Source: Micromonospora okii
Lineage (GTDB): Bacteria > Actinomycetota > Actinomycetes > Mycobacteriales > Micromonosporaceae
Direction of reading: 5' to 3'
Assembly (NCBI RefSeq): GCF_020884795.1
Contig: NZ_BBZF01000031.1
Location: forward strand, 1-63,487
Length of the DNA stretch: 63,487 nt
Below, piece by piece: positions 16,717 through 25,348 of the stretch. A model generated the notes under the pieces. It made no database searches. It saw nothing but the letters and a program-made list of their open reading frames with translations, and had not been told where the DNA came from. Within the stretch, counting starts at the first letter, position 1. Each line of letters opens with the position of its first letter. Both the position numbers and the translations under genes were made by a program.

Positions 16717-17631
16717 TCAGGCCGACAGCGACCGGGCGTAGTTGACCTGGTTGTTCAGGTGGACGACCTGGCCCTGGTCCGTGACGGGGATGCGCGCCAC
16801 GTACTGCCGCCCGCCGCTGGTGACGGTCACCTGCACGGTGCCGTGGTGTCGGGTCTCCTTGATCAGCAGGAACAGCAGGCTGAAGATGGTGAGGCAGAAG
16901 AACCCGAGGACCGCGCAGACGATTGCCCAGGTGGCGACCTTCTCCTCCCGCTGCCAGTAGTCGGCGATGTGCCACTGGGCCCCGGCCAGCGGCAGCACCC
17001 CGGCCGGGGTGCGGATCTCCGGCGGGGCCACCAGGATCTCGCCGATCTGCACCGCCCCCGCCGCCGGTGGGACGCCGTACGGCGGATGGCCGGGCTGCGG
17101 GCCGACGGGCCCGGTGAACAGCGGCGGGTGCGGCCCCGGCGGCCCCGAGTACGGCCCCGGCGGCGCGGAGTGCGGCGCGGGCGGCCCGGAGTACGGGGCG
17201 GGCGTTGCCGGGTACGCGGCGGGCGGCCCGGAGAACGGGGCGGGGGGCCCGGAGTGCGGGGCGGGCGGTCCGGAGAACGGCATCGGCACGGCCGGGGGCT
17301 GGGCCGATGCCGGGAACTGGGCCGGAGGTGCCGGAAAGTGTGTCGGTGCCGGGAACTGGGCCGGTGCCGGGAACTGGGCCGTCGGGGGGAGCGGGGCGGG
17401 GGGCGGGAGAGCGGCGAACGGGTCGGTCGGCGGGGTGGGGGCCGGGGGAGCGGCGAACGGGTCGGCCGAGGCCGGGAAGCCTGCCGGCGGGGTCGAGTAC
17501 GTCGTCGACCGGGGCGCGACTGCCCACGGGTCGGCCGACGGGGTGGCCGGCCCCGGGGTGGCCGCGGACTCCTTCGCGGGCTCGGGGTCCGGCGGGTACG
17601 GCGGCGGCGTGGGCTCAGGGGTCACGGGCAC
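16717..17631 (-). CDS. proline-rich single-pass membrane protein
   Basis: Protein of 304 residues. The first ~190 residues are a low-complexity Pro/Ala/Tyr region with repeats such as APYSGPP and PAPHSGPP. A short conserved block follows (IGEILVAPPEIRTPAG, AQWHIADYWQREEK), then one membrane helix (VATWAIVCAVLGFFCLTIF...) and a short beta-rich C-terminus that should be outside (TVQVTVTSGGRQYVARIPV). The topology suggests a cytosolic proline-rich arm, as in actinobacterial proteins that associate with membrane machinery. No catalytic motif seen. ATG 17631 is the first start. Codirectional with, and 108 bp downstream of, the SURF1 gene. Confidence 0.8.
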   Translation of the reverse strand: MPVTPEPTPPPYPPDPEPAKESAATPGPATPSADPWAVAPRSTTYSTPPAGFPASADPFAAPPAPTPPTDPFAALPPPAPLPPTAQFPAPAQFPAPTHFPAPPAQFPASAQPPAVPMPFSGPPAPHSGPPAPFSGPPAAYPATPAPYSGPPAPHSAPPGPYSGPPGPHPPLFTGPVGPQPGHPPYGVPPAAGAVQIGEILVAPPEIRTPAGVLPLAGAQWHIADYWQREEKVATWAIVCAVLGFFCLTIFSLLFLLIKETRHHGTVQVTVTSGGRQYVARIPVTDQGQVVHLNNQVNYARSLSA

Positions 17632-17739
17632 CCCCCACGGTTGTCCATCACGCGGCGGACACTACAACTATCCCCCGTGCCCCGGCGACCCGCCGGTTGT
17701 CCGGTCCACCTGGTACGGCGGCCGACGGGCAGGGGGCCG

Positions 17740-18621
17740 TCAGACCGGAGTGCTCGGGCTGGGCTCGGCGGCCCGGTCGGTGGGCTCGGCACGGTCGCTC
17801 GGCTCGGCGGCGCGGTCGGTGGGCTCGGCGGCCCGGTCGATCGGGCCGCGCGGCTTGTCGAGCCCGGCCATGCGGCGGGCCTCGCGCCGGGCCACCCAGC
17901 CGAAGCCGACGAGCGTCATGGCGGCGAACAGCCACCACTGCACCACGTACCCGAGGTTCTGCCAGTTGTTGGCGTGCCCGATCGGCACCGCCTTGAAGAC
18001 CGGGTCGGCGGCCGGCGTCTGCTCGTCCAGCAGCACGTACGCGCCGTGCACGGGGTAGGGCAGCTCGCGGGCCAGTTGGGGCACCCCGATGCGCCGGGTC
18101 TCCAGCCTGCCGTCGCGCCGGTTGACGGCCACGTTGCCGCTCTCGGTCGCGTGCACCCGGCCCACCACGGTCACCTCGCCCTGGGGCAGCGGCGGCACCT
18201 GCGGCTGCGCCAGGGCGCCGCCCGGGGCCGGCGGCACCCAGCCCTGGTCGACCAGCACGGCGGTGCCGTCGGCGAGGACCAGCGGGGTGACCAGCTCGAA
18301 GCCCACCCGGCTCTCGGCCGTCCGGCCCCGGACCAGGACGACGTTCGCGGCGTCGTACCGCCCGGTGACGGTGACCCGCGTCCAGGTGTCCTCCTCGGCG
18401 GGGGCCGGGCCGGCGGTGCCGGCGCCCCCGGCAGGGGCCCGCACGGCGTCGCGCAGCGGCACGGGGGTGGCCCGCTGGCCGGCGTCGATCCGCTCGTTGA
18501 TGGCGGTGCGGCCCTCGTAGCGGTCGAGCTGCCAGTTGCCGAGGAACACCATCGTGGCAGCGGCGACCAGGGTGAGCGCGAAGATGCCCAGCCAACGTGG
18601 CGTCAGGAGGAACCGGTACAC
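17740..18621 (-). CDS. SURF1-family cytochrome oxidase assembly protein
   Basis: SURF1 proteins help insert haem into the aa3-type terminal oxidase. This 293-residue protein has the two classic membrane helices: near the N-terminus (WLGIFALTLVAAATMVFLGNWQLDR) and near residue 230 (NLGYVVQWWLFAAMTLVGFGW). Between them is the extracellular domain with the family signatures VTVTGRYD, VDQGWVPP, PVPIGHANN-like (VPIGHANNWQNLGYVVQWW). The last ~40 residues are repeats of DRAAEPT/S and appear dispensable. Divergent from the cobB-like gene by 193 bp. Confidence 0.92.
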   Translation of the reverse strand: MYRFLLTPRWLGIFALTLVAAATMVFLGNWQLDRYEGRTAINERIDAGQRATPVPLRDAVRAPAGGAGTAGPAPAEEDTWTRVTVTGRYDAANVVLVRGRTAESRVGFELVTPLVLADGTAVLVDQGWVPPAPGGALAQPQVPPLPQGEVTVVGRVHATESGNVAVNRRDGRLETRRIGVPQLARELPYPVHGAYVLLDEQTPAADPVFKAVPIGHANNWQNLGYVVQWWLFAAMTLVGFGWVARREARRMAGLDKPRGPIDRAAEPTDRAAEPSDRAEPTDRAAEPSPSTPV

Positions 18622-18814
18622 GCGTCGAGGCTACCCGTATGACCGCCGCCACGACCCGGGGCGGGCCGTCCGGGTCGGGTGCGGGCCAGGAACCCCGGCC
18701 GCCGCGACGTGATGCCTTCGGCAGCCACCCGTTCCCCGGTCGGGCCGGTATCGTCACGCGGGCGGTTCGTGCGGAATCGCCCGCCGCCGCACCACCTCGC
18801 CGCAGGAGCCGCTG

Positions 18815-20323
18815 ATGACCGTCGTGCCGCGTCTCGTGCTCAGCGCGCCGTCCTCGGGGCACGGCACGGGTGCCGTCGCGCTCGGGCTGCTCCGCGCGTT
18901 CGCCGACCGGGGGCTCGCCGTCGCGGGGTTCAAGGTCGGGCCGGACCAGGTAGACGCCGCGTACCTGGGGCTGGCCGCCGGCCGTCCCGGGCGCACCCTC
19001 GACCCCCGGCTGGTCGGCCCCGGGCGGGTCGCGCCGCTCTTCGCCCACGGCGCGGCCGGCGCGGGGCTCGCGGTGGTGCAGGGCACCATGGGCCTGTACG
19101 ACTCGGTCGCCGGCCAGCCCGAGACCGAGTCCACCGCCGCCGTGGCGACCGCGCTGCGCAGCCCGGTCGTGCTGGTGGTCGACGTGGCGGCGATGGGGCA
19201 GTCGGTGGCCGCCCTCGCGCACGGCTTCCGGGCGTACGACGAGCAGCTCTGGCTCGGCGGGGTGATCCTCCACCGCGTCGCCTCGCCCCGGCACGAGGCG
19301 ACGCTGCGCGAGGCGCTCGACGACGTCGGCATCCCGGTCTACGGCGCGGTGCGCCGACACGAGCTGGCGTCGGCGCTGCCGGCCCGGCGGCACGGCGTGG
19401 CCCCGGTGGTGGGTCGGGACGCCGACGCCCTGCGGGCGGTGCGCCGGCTCGGCGCGGCTGTGGCCGCCGCGCTGGACCTGGACCGGCTGCTGGCGCTGGC
19501 CCGCTCCGCCCCGCCCGTGCCCGGCGAGCCGTGGTCACCGGAGCGGGCCGAGCCCGTCGGAGGGCCGTCGGACGAGCCGGCCGGGGAACCGCCAGCCGGA
19601 GGACTGCTGGCCGGGGAGTTGCCAGCCGGAAGGCCGCCCGTCGGGGAGCCGCCCGCCGGGGGACCGCCGGTGGTGGTCGCGTTGGCCGGCGGGGCGGGCG
19701 GCGACTACGCGCCCGCCGAGACGGCGGAGCTGCTGCGGGCGGCCGGGGCCGAGGTGGTCCGGGTGGACCCGCTGCGCGACGAGGCGCTGCCCGCCGGCAC
19801 GGCCGCGCTGGTCGTCGGCGGGGGCCTGCCCGAGGCGTACGCGGAGGAACTCTCCGCCAACGGCCGGCTCCGCGCCGCGGTGGCCGAGCTGGCCGGGGCC
19901 GGGCGGCCGGTGCTCGCCGAGGGCGCCGGCCTGCTGTGGCTGGCGCTGGAGCTGGACGGGCTGCCGATGTGCGGGGTGCTCGACGCGGTGGGCGCGAGCC
20001 GGGAGGGCGTGGTGGTGGGCTACCGGACGGCGACCGCCCGCACCGCCAGCGTGCTCGCCCCGGCCGGGGCGACGCTGGTCGGCTACAAGGAGCACCGGGC
20101 GGTCCTCACGCCCCGGGCCGGGCGCTCCCCGGCGTGGAGCTGGGACGGCGGCGCGCCCGAGGGGTTCGTCCTGCGGGGCGTGCACGCCTCGCAGCTCCGG
20201 GTGCACTGGGCCGGGTACCCGGGGATCGCGGCGCGCCTGGTCGCGGCGGCACGGGCCGGCGGGACGCCCACACCCGAGGCGGCGCCCAGGGCCGGGGGCG
20301 CGGCGGTCGGAGCGGGCGCGTGA
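18815..20323 (+). CDS. cobB: cobyrinate a,c-diamide synthase-like protein with degenerate catalytic motifs
   Basis: 502 residues over the full CobB architecture: ATPase domain then class I glutaminase-like domain. Overall similarity is plain (FKVGPDQVDAAYLG, AAGRPGRTLDP, VVQGTMGLYD, GVHASQLRVHWAG). Key residues are changed, however. The P-loop reads SSGHGTGAVALG, without the GKT Lys. The glutaminase nucleophile motif, normally ECGG, reads LAEGAGLLW with no Cys. The usual GHEFH reads GYKEH. A Pro/Gly repeat linker (GEPPAGG units) joins the domains. It may be a paralogue with an altered role, for example use of free ammonia or a non-catalytic function, and a canonical cobB may be elsewhere. The stop overlaps the GNAT gene. 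Confidence 0.8.
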   Translation: MTVVPRLVLSAPSSGHGTGAVALGLLRAFADRGLAVAGFKVGPDQVDAAYLGLAAGRPGRTLDPRLVGPGRVAPLFAHGAAGAGLAVVQGTMGLYDSVAGQPETESTAAVATALRSPVVLVVDVAAMGQSVAALAHGFRAYDEQLWLGGVILHRVASPRHEATLREALDDVGIPVYGAVRRHELASALPARRHGVAPVVGRDADALRAVRRLGAAVAAALDLDRLLALARSAPPVPGEPWSPERAEPVGGPSDEPAGEPPAGGLLAGELPAGRPPVGEPPAGGPPVVVALAGGAGGDYAPAETAELLRAAGAEVVRVDPLRDEALPAGTAALVVGGGLPEAYAEELSANGRLRAAVAELAGAGRPVLAEGAGLLWLALELDGLPMCGVLDAVGASREGVVVGYRTATARTASVLAPAGATLVGYKEHRAVLTPRAGRSPAWSWDGGAPEGFVLRGVHASQLRVHWAGYPGIAARLVAAARAGGTPTPEAAPRAGGAAVGAGA

Positions 20324-20889
20324 TCGGGCAGGTGGCCGTCCGGCGGTTCCCGGTGCTGACGGTCTCCACCCCGCGCACCGAGGTCCGGCCGCTGACGGCG
20401 GCCGACGCCAAGGAGGTCGACGAGGTCTTCGCCGACCGGCGGACGCAGCGCTGGCTGCCGATCGCCGAGTCGTCCGGGCAGATCGACGGGCACGCCTGGT
20501 GCACCGACCTGGCCCGGCAGCGCCGCGACAGCGGCGACGGCGACCACTACGCGGTGCTGCGCCGGGAGGACGATCGGGTCGTGGGCTGCCTGTGGACCCG
20601 GCGCACCGACTGGGGCGCCCGGGTGACCGAGGTCTCCTACGCCCTGGCCCCGCACGCCCGGGGCTTCGGCCTGGCGGCCGAGGCGGTGGACGGCGTGGCC
20701 ATCGCGCTGCTCCTGGAGCACGGCTTCCAGCGGGTGGAGCTGCGCGTCGCCCCGGGGAACGTGGCCTCCCGGCGGGTCGCCGAGAAGGCCGGCTTCACGT
20801 ACGAGGGCCTGCTGCGCAACGCGGGCGTGGTCCGCGGGGCCCGCGTCGACCTGGAGCTGTGGTCCTTCGTCGCCGCCGACCTGCGCTGA
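20320..20889 (+). CDS. GNAT-family acetyltransferase (RimJ/RimL type)
   Basis: Acetyl-CoA-dependent N-acetyltransferase of 189 residues. RimJ-like features are TEVRPLTAADAKEVDEVFAD at the N-terminus, EVSYALAPHARGFGLAAEAV (acetyl-CoA pyrophosphate loop), and NVASRRVAEKAGFTYEGLLRN near the end. GTG 20320 overlaps the TGA of the cobB-like gene, so the two are translationally coupled. The substrate is unknown. Ribosomal-protein or small-molecule acetylation are both known in the family. Confidence 0.85.
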   Translation: MIGQVAVRRFPVLTVSTPRTEVRPLTAADAKEVDEVFADRRTQRWLPIAESSGQIDGHAWCTDLARQRRDSGDGDHYAVLRREDDRVVGCLWTRRTDWGARVTEVSYALAPHARGFGLAAEAVDGVAIALLLEHGFQRVELRVAPGNVASRRVAEKAGFTYEGLLRNAGVVRGARVDLELWSFVAADLR

Positions 20890-20953
20890 CGGTGACCGTA
20901 CGCCCGCCGACCTGCGCTGACGGCGGGCGTACGGCGGCCGGCCGGCGCGCCGG

Positions 20954-23086
20954 TCAGCCGACGATCGCGTCCGAGGGCGGGGTGAACTCGCGGGTGGGCT
21001 GGCCCTTGAGGGCGTCGCGGAGGGTCTGGGCCACCGCGTTCACCGGGATCTGGGCCTGGCCGTCGCCGACCGCGTTGAACGGGTTGTCCGGGTCGGCGAT
21101 GAAGCTCGCCGCCGCCAGCTCCGGGGTGTAGCCGACGAACCAGGCCGATCGGGTGCTGTCCGTGGTGCCCGTCTTGCCGGCCACGGGCCGCCCGACCGTG
21201 CCCCGGACGCTGTCCGCCGTCGACCAGCCGCCGCACCCTCCCCGCTGCGGGGTGTCTCCGGTCGGGCAGCGGGCGGCGTCGGTGGCGGCCCGGGCCGCGT
21301 CGGCGCTCACCACCTGGCGGCAGCGCGGCTTGGCGATCTCCCGCTGGACCCCGCCGGGCGTCGTGTACACGGCGGGGGTGCCGTCCCGGTTGCTGATCGA
21401 CCGCACCGGCATCGCCTCGCAGTACCGTCCGTCGGCGGAGATCGCGGCGTACGCGTTGGCCAGCTCCAGCGGGGTGGCGTCGGAGACGCCCAGGGTGAAC
21501 GCGCCCCACTTCTTCGCCTTGGCCGGCGACGCCTGCTCCCGGTCGACGTCGGTGCGCCAGCGCAGCCCGAGCTGTTCGGCGAGCCGGACCGACGCGTCCG
21601 CGCCGACCTTCTCCTCCAACTGGACGAAGTAGGTGTTCACCGACTTGCCGAACCCGGACCACATGGTCTGCCGGCCGGTCATCGCGCCGCTGGCGTTGGA
21701 CGGGGACCACCCGTCGTACACCTCGGAGCGGTACTTGTACGGCGAGTCGTACGCGGTGGACAGCGGCATGCCGGCGTTCAGCGCGGCCAGCATCGGGAAC
21801 ATCTTGAACGTCGATCCGGCCTGGTAGCCGGGCAGGTCGCCGCCGCCGAGCAGGGGCGCCACCGTGTTCGGGAAGTTCGCCTTCACCTTCGGCCCCGCCT
21901 CCGGGTTCGAGCTGGGCCCGTTCTCGCTGAGGTCCAGCGAATACGTCCGGTTGACCGCCATCGCCTTGACCCGGCCGGTGCCCGGCTCGGCGACCACGAT
22001 GCCGTTGGCGTACGGGGTGCCCGTGTTCTCCTTGGCCCCCACGTTGTTCTCCGCCGCCTCCTGGATCTTCGGGTCGATGCTCAGCACGATCCGGTAGCCG
22101 CCCCGGCGCAGCTTGTCCATCCGTTCCAGCCGGTTCTCGCCGAACGCCGGCTGGGCGCTCCACCAGTTCTTCAGGTAGTCGCAGGCGAAGCCCCAGCTGT
22201 TGTACTTCTCCGGCAGCGAGGCGCAGTCGTTGGACGGGTTGGTGAGCTTCAGCCGGATCGGCTCGCTCTTCGCCGCCGCGGCGGCGTCGGGGCTGAGGTA
22301 CCCGAGCCGGGCCATCCGATCGAGCACGTAGTTGCGCCGGCCGGTGGCGTCCTTCTGGTCGGAGGTGACCGGGTCGTACTCCGAGGGCGACTTGACCAGC
22401 CCGGCGAGGGTGGCCGCCTCGGCCGGGGTGAGGGTGGCCGGGGTCTTGGAGAAGAAGATCTGCGCGGCGGCGTAGATGCCGTACGCCCGGTGACCGAAGT
22501 ACGCGGAGTTGAGGTAGCGCTCCAGGATCTGCTCCTTGCTCAGCTCCTTCTCCACGTCGAGGGCCATCCGCATCTCCTTGATCTTGCGCAGGCTGGTCTG
22601 CTGGGTGGCCTCCTGGACCTCCTGCGGGGTCGTGGCGCTGTCCCGCAGGGCCATCCGCACGAACTGCATGGTCAGGGTCGACGCGCCCTGGGAGACCCCG
22701 CCGGCGCTGAAGTTGGCCACGAAGGCGCGGGCGGCGCCCTTCGGGTCGACGCCGCGGTGCTGGTAGAAGCGGCTGTCCTCGGCGGCGACGATGGCCTGCT
22801 GGATGTTCGGGGACATGTCCGACAGCTTCGTGTAGCGCCGGTACTCCTCGTAGAACATCGTCAGCACGGTCCTGCCGTCCGGGGCGTAGAGGTAGGAGGT
22901 CTCGGCGGGCAGCGCGGTGCGCAGGATCGCCGTCTTCTGCTCCATCTCGTGGGCGGTGGCCTTGGCGCCGAGCCCGGTGACGGCGGCCAGGGGGTAGAGG
23001 GCCCCGGCGACCACGATCCCGACGATCAGCCCGGCGCGGAGGAGAGGAACGGAACGACCAGCGGCAGCAAGGGGTCGATTGCTCAC
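20954..23086 (-). CDS. class A penicillin-binding protein (transglycosylase-transpeptidase)
   Basis: Bifunctional peptidoglycan synthase of 710 residues, anchored by one N-terminal helix (LLRAGLIVGIVVAGALYPLA). The glycosyltransferase domain (~65-240) has AAEDSRFYQHRGVDP, GASTLTMQFVR and the KIKEMRMALDVEKELSKEQILERYLN block. The transpeptidase domain (~350-660) has the SxxK box GSTFKMF, the SxN box KSVNTYF and the KTG box AGKTGTTDS, so it looks active. Unlike many actinobacterial PBPs it has no PASTA repeats and ends soon after the KTG region. It is divergent from cobC by 133 bp. Confidence 0.94.
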   Translation of the reverse strand: MSNRPLAAAGRSVPLLRAGLIVGIVVAGALYPLAAVTGLGAKATAHEMEQKTAILRTALPAETSYLYAPDGRTVLTMFYEEYRRYTKLSDMSPNIQQAIVAAEDSRFYQHRGVDPKGAARAFVANFSAGGVSQGASTLTMQFVRMALRDSATTPQEVQEATQQTSLRKIKEMRMALDVEKELSKEQILERYLNSAYFGHRAYGIYAAAQIFFSKTPATLTPAEAATLAGLVKSPSEYDPVTSDQKDATGRRNYVLDRMARLGYLSPDAAAAAKSEPIRLKLTNPSNDCASLPEKYNSWGFACDYLKNWWSAQPAFGENRLERMDKLRRGGYRIVLSIDPKIQEAAENNVGAKENTGTPYANGIVVAEPGTGRVKAMAVNRTYSLDLSENGPSSNPEAGPKVKANFPNTVAPLLGGGDLPGYQAGSTFKMFPMLAALNAGMPLSTAYDSPYKYRSEVYDGWSPSNASGAMTGRQTMWSGFGKSVNTYFVQLEEKVGADASVRLAEQLGLRWRTDVDREQASPAKAKKWGAFTLGVSDATPLELANAYAAISADGRYCEAMPVRSISNRDGTPAVYTTPGGVQREIAKPRCRQVVSADAARAATDAARCPTGDTPQRGGCGGWSTADSVRGTVGRPVAGKTGTTDSTRSAWFVGYTPELAAASFIADPDNPFNAVGDGQAQIPVNAVAQTLRDALKGQPTREFTPPSDAIVG

Positions 23087-23219
23087 AGGGTCAAGCTATG
23101 ACATTTCCGATTCGAAAATGAGAAGAACTCATGAACCGCCCGGCGGTCGGTCCGGTGGTGACGCGGCCCACGCCGGGCCGCGTTGTCCCGCGCGGCGGCT
23201 TCCCGGCAGGATCGCGGGC

Positions 23220-24281
23220 ATGTCTGCTCCGCTCGCGCCGGACCTCGGCCACCACGGCGACGCCGAGGTCGCCCCGGGCCTGGTCGACCTCGCGGTCAAC
23301 GTCCGCCGGGCCCCGATGCCGGCGTGGCTGGCCGCGCCGATCACCGCCGCGCTGGGCGAGCTGGCCGCGTACCCGGACCCCCGGCCCGCCCGCGCCGCCG
23401 TCGCCGCCCGGCACGGCCGTCCCCCGGAGGAGGTACTCCTCACCGCCGGGGCGGCCGAGGGGTTCGTGCTGCTCGCCCGCGCCCTGACCGGGGCGCGCCG
23501 GCCGGTGGTCGTGCACCCCCAGTTCACGGAGCCCGAGGCCGCGCTGCGGGCCGCCGGGCACGCCGTCGAGCGGGTGCTGCTCGACCCGGCCGAGGACTTC
23601 CGGCTCGACCCGGCGCGGGTGCCCGCCGACGCCGACCTCGTCATGGTCGGCAACCCGACCAACCCCACCTCCGTCCTGCACCCGGCCGCCGGCCTCGCCG
23701 CGCTGGCCCGCCCCGGCCGCGTCCTCGTCGTCGACGAGGCGTTCGCCGACACCACCGCCGCGCCGGGCGTCGCCGGCGAGCCGGAGTCCCTGGCCGCCCG
23801 GCGGGACCTGCCCGGCCTGGTCGTGGTGCGCAGCCTCACCAAGACCTGGGGCCTCGCCGGCCTGCGCATCGGCTACCTGCTCGGCGAGGCCGCGCTGCTC
23901 GCCCGCCTCGCCGCCGCCCAGCCGCTCTGGGCCGTCTCCACCCCCGCGCTCGCCGCCGCCACCGCCTGCGCGTCGCCGGCCGCCGTCGCGGCCGAGCGCG
24001 CCATCGCCGCCGAGCTGGCCGCCGACCGCGACCACCTGGTCACCCGCCTGTCGGCCCTGCCCGGGGTACGCGTCGCCGGCCGCCCGGCCAGCGCGTTCGT
24101 CCTGCTCCACCGCCCCGGCGCGGCCGAGGTGCGGGAACGCCTGCGCAAGCGCGGCTGGGCGGTACGCCGGGGCGACACCTTCCCCGGCCTCGGGCCCGAC
24201 TGGCTGCGGGTGGCCGTGCGCGACCGGGCCACCACCGACGCGTTCACCGAGGCACTGGCGCAGACCCTGGAGGCAAGATGA
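23220..24281 (+). CDS. cobC: Rv2231c-type L-threonine-phosphate decarboxylase/aminotransferase (CobC-like)
   Basis: PLP-dependent fold-type I enzyme of 353 residues that would make (R)-1-amino-2-propanol phosphate for the cobalamin nucleotide loop. Seen: LVDLAVNVRRAPMP, AYPDPRPARAAVAARHGR, TAGAAEGFVLLAR, VGNPTNPTSVLHP, LVVDEAFADT and the PLP lysine in RSLTKTWGLAGLRIGY. ATG 23220 starts at the first conserved block. The stop overlaps cobT by ATGA. It heads a tightly coupled cobC-cobT-cysG operon. Confidence 0.9.
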   Translation: MSAPLAPDLGHHGDAEVAPGLVDLAVNVRRAPMPAWLAAPITAALGELAAYPDPRPARAAVAARHGRPPEEVLLTAGAAEGFVLLARALTGARRPVVVHPQFTEPEAALRAAGHAVERVLLDPAEDFRLDPARVPADADLVMVGNPTNPTSVLHPAAGLAALARPGRVLVVDEAFADTTAAPGVAGEPESLAARRDLPGLVVVRSLTKTWGLAGLRIGYLLGEAALLARLAAAQPLWAVSTPALAAATACASPAAVAAERAIAAELAADRDHLVTRLSALPGVRVAGRPASAFVLLHRPGAAEVRERLRKRGWAVRRGDTFPGLGPDWLRVAVRDRATTDAFTEALAQTLEAR

Positions 24282-25348
24282 TCGAGTCCACGATCGCGGC
24301 GATCCGGCCGCCCGACGAGCCGGCGATGGTCGCCGCCGGGGAACTCCACGGCCGGCTCACCAAGCCCGCAGGCTCGCTCGGCGCCCTGGAGGAACTCTCC
24401 GTACGCCTCGCCGGGCTGGCCGGGGCCTGCCCGCCGCCGCTGCCCGAGCCGGCCGCGGTGGCGATCTTCGCGGGCGACCACGGCGTGCACGCCCAGGGCG
24501 TGACCCCCTGGCCGCAGGAGGTCACCGCGCAGATGATCGGCAACTTCCTGGCCGGCGGGGCGGTGGTCAACGCGTTCGCCCGGCAGGCCGGCGCGTCGGT
24601 CACCGTCGTCGACGTGGGCGTCGCCACCGCGCTGCCGCCCGCCCCGCCGGAGGTGGTCGGCGGCCCCCGCCTCCTGGCGGCGAACGTGCGGCGCGGCACC
24701 CGCGACCTGACGGTCACCGCCGCCCTGACCCGCGACGAGGCCCGCGCCGCCGTCGAGGTCGGCATCCGCGTCGCCGGCGAACTGGTCGACGCCGGGGCCC
24801 GCATCCTGCTCACCGGGGACATGGGCATCGGCAACACCACCCCGGCCGCAGCCCTGATCGCCGCGTTCGCCCGCGTCGACCCGGCCGCCGCGACGGGCCG
24901 GGGCACCGGGGTGGACGACCCCACGTACGCGCGGAAGATCGACGTGGTCCGGGCCGCGCTGGCCCGGCACGCCCCCGACCCGGCCGACCCGCTGGGCGTG
25001 CTCGCCGCCGTCGGCGGCCTGGAACACGCCGCGCTCGCCGGGCTGATCCTCGGCGCCGCCGCCCGCCGGGTGCCGGTGCTGCTCGACGGGGTGATCGCGG
25101 TCAGCGCCGCGCTCGCCGCCGCCGCGTTCGCCCCGGACGCCGTGGGCGCGATGGTCGCCGGGCACCGCTCCGCCGAACCGGGCGCGACGGCCGCGCTGCG
25201 CCACCTCGGGCTCGACCCGCTGCTCGACCTCGGGCTGCGCCTCGGCGAGGGCACCGGCGCGCTGCTGGCCCTGCCGGTGGTCACCGGCGCGGTCCGGGTG
25301 CTGCACGAGGTGGCGACGTTCGACTCGGCGGGGGTGGCCGAGAAGTGA
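24278..25348 (+). CDS. cobT: nicotinate-nucleotide--dimethylbenzimidazole phosphoribosyltransferase
   Basis: CobT activates the lower ligand of cobalamin by forming alpha-ribazole phosphate from DMB and nicotinate mononucleotide. The 356-residue chain has LTKPAGSLGALEELSVRLAG, IFAGDHGVHAQGVTPWP, LLTGDMGIGNTTPAAAL and the catalytic Glu segment RLGEGTGALLALPVV. Length and motifs are canonical. Overlaps with both neighbours (ATGA and GTGA) show translational coupling with cobC and cysG. Confidence 0.96.
   Translation: MIESTIAAIRPPDEPAMVAAGELHGRLTKPAGSLGALEELSVRLAGLAGACPPPLPEPAAVAIFAGDHGVHAQGVTPWPQEVTAQMIGNFLAGGAVVNAFARQAGASVTVVDVGVATALPPAPPEVVGGPRLLAANVRRGTRDLTVTAALTRDEARAAVEVGIRVAGELVDAGARILLTGDMGIGNTTPAAALIAAFARVDPAAATGRGTGVDDPTYARKIDVVRAALARHAPDPADPLGVLAAVGGLEHAALAGLILGAAARRVPVLLDGVIAVSAALAAAAFAPDAVGAMVAGHRSAEPGATAALRHLGLDPLLDLGLRLGEGTGALLALPVVTGAVRVLHEVATFDSAGVAEK

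Noticed and set aside
18622..18814. Cobalamin riboswitch upstream of the cobB-like gene (also checked 7561-7751 and 23087-23219)
   Set aside because: No recognisable B12-box or conserved core sequence found by eye in any of the three leaders.
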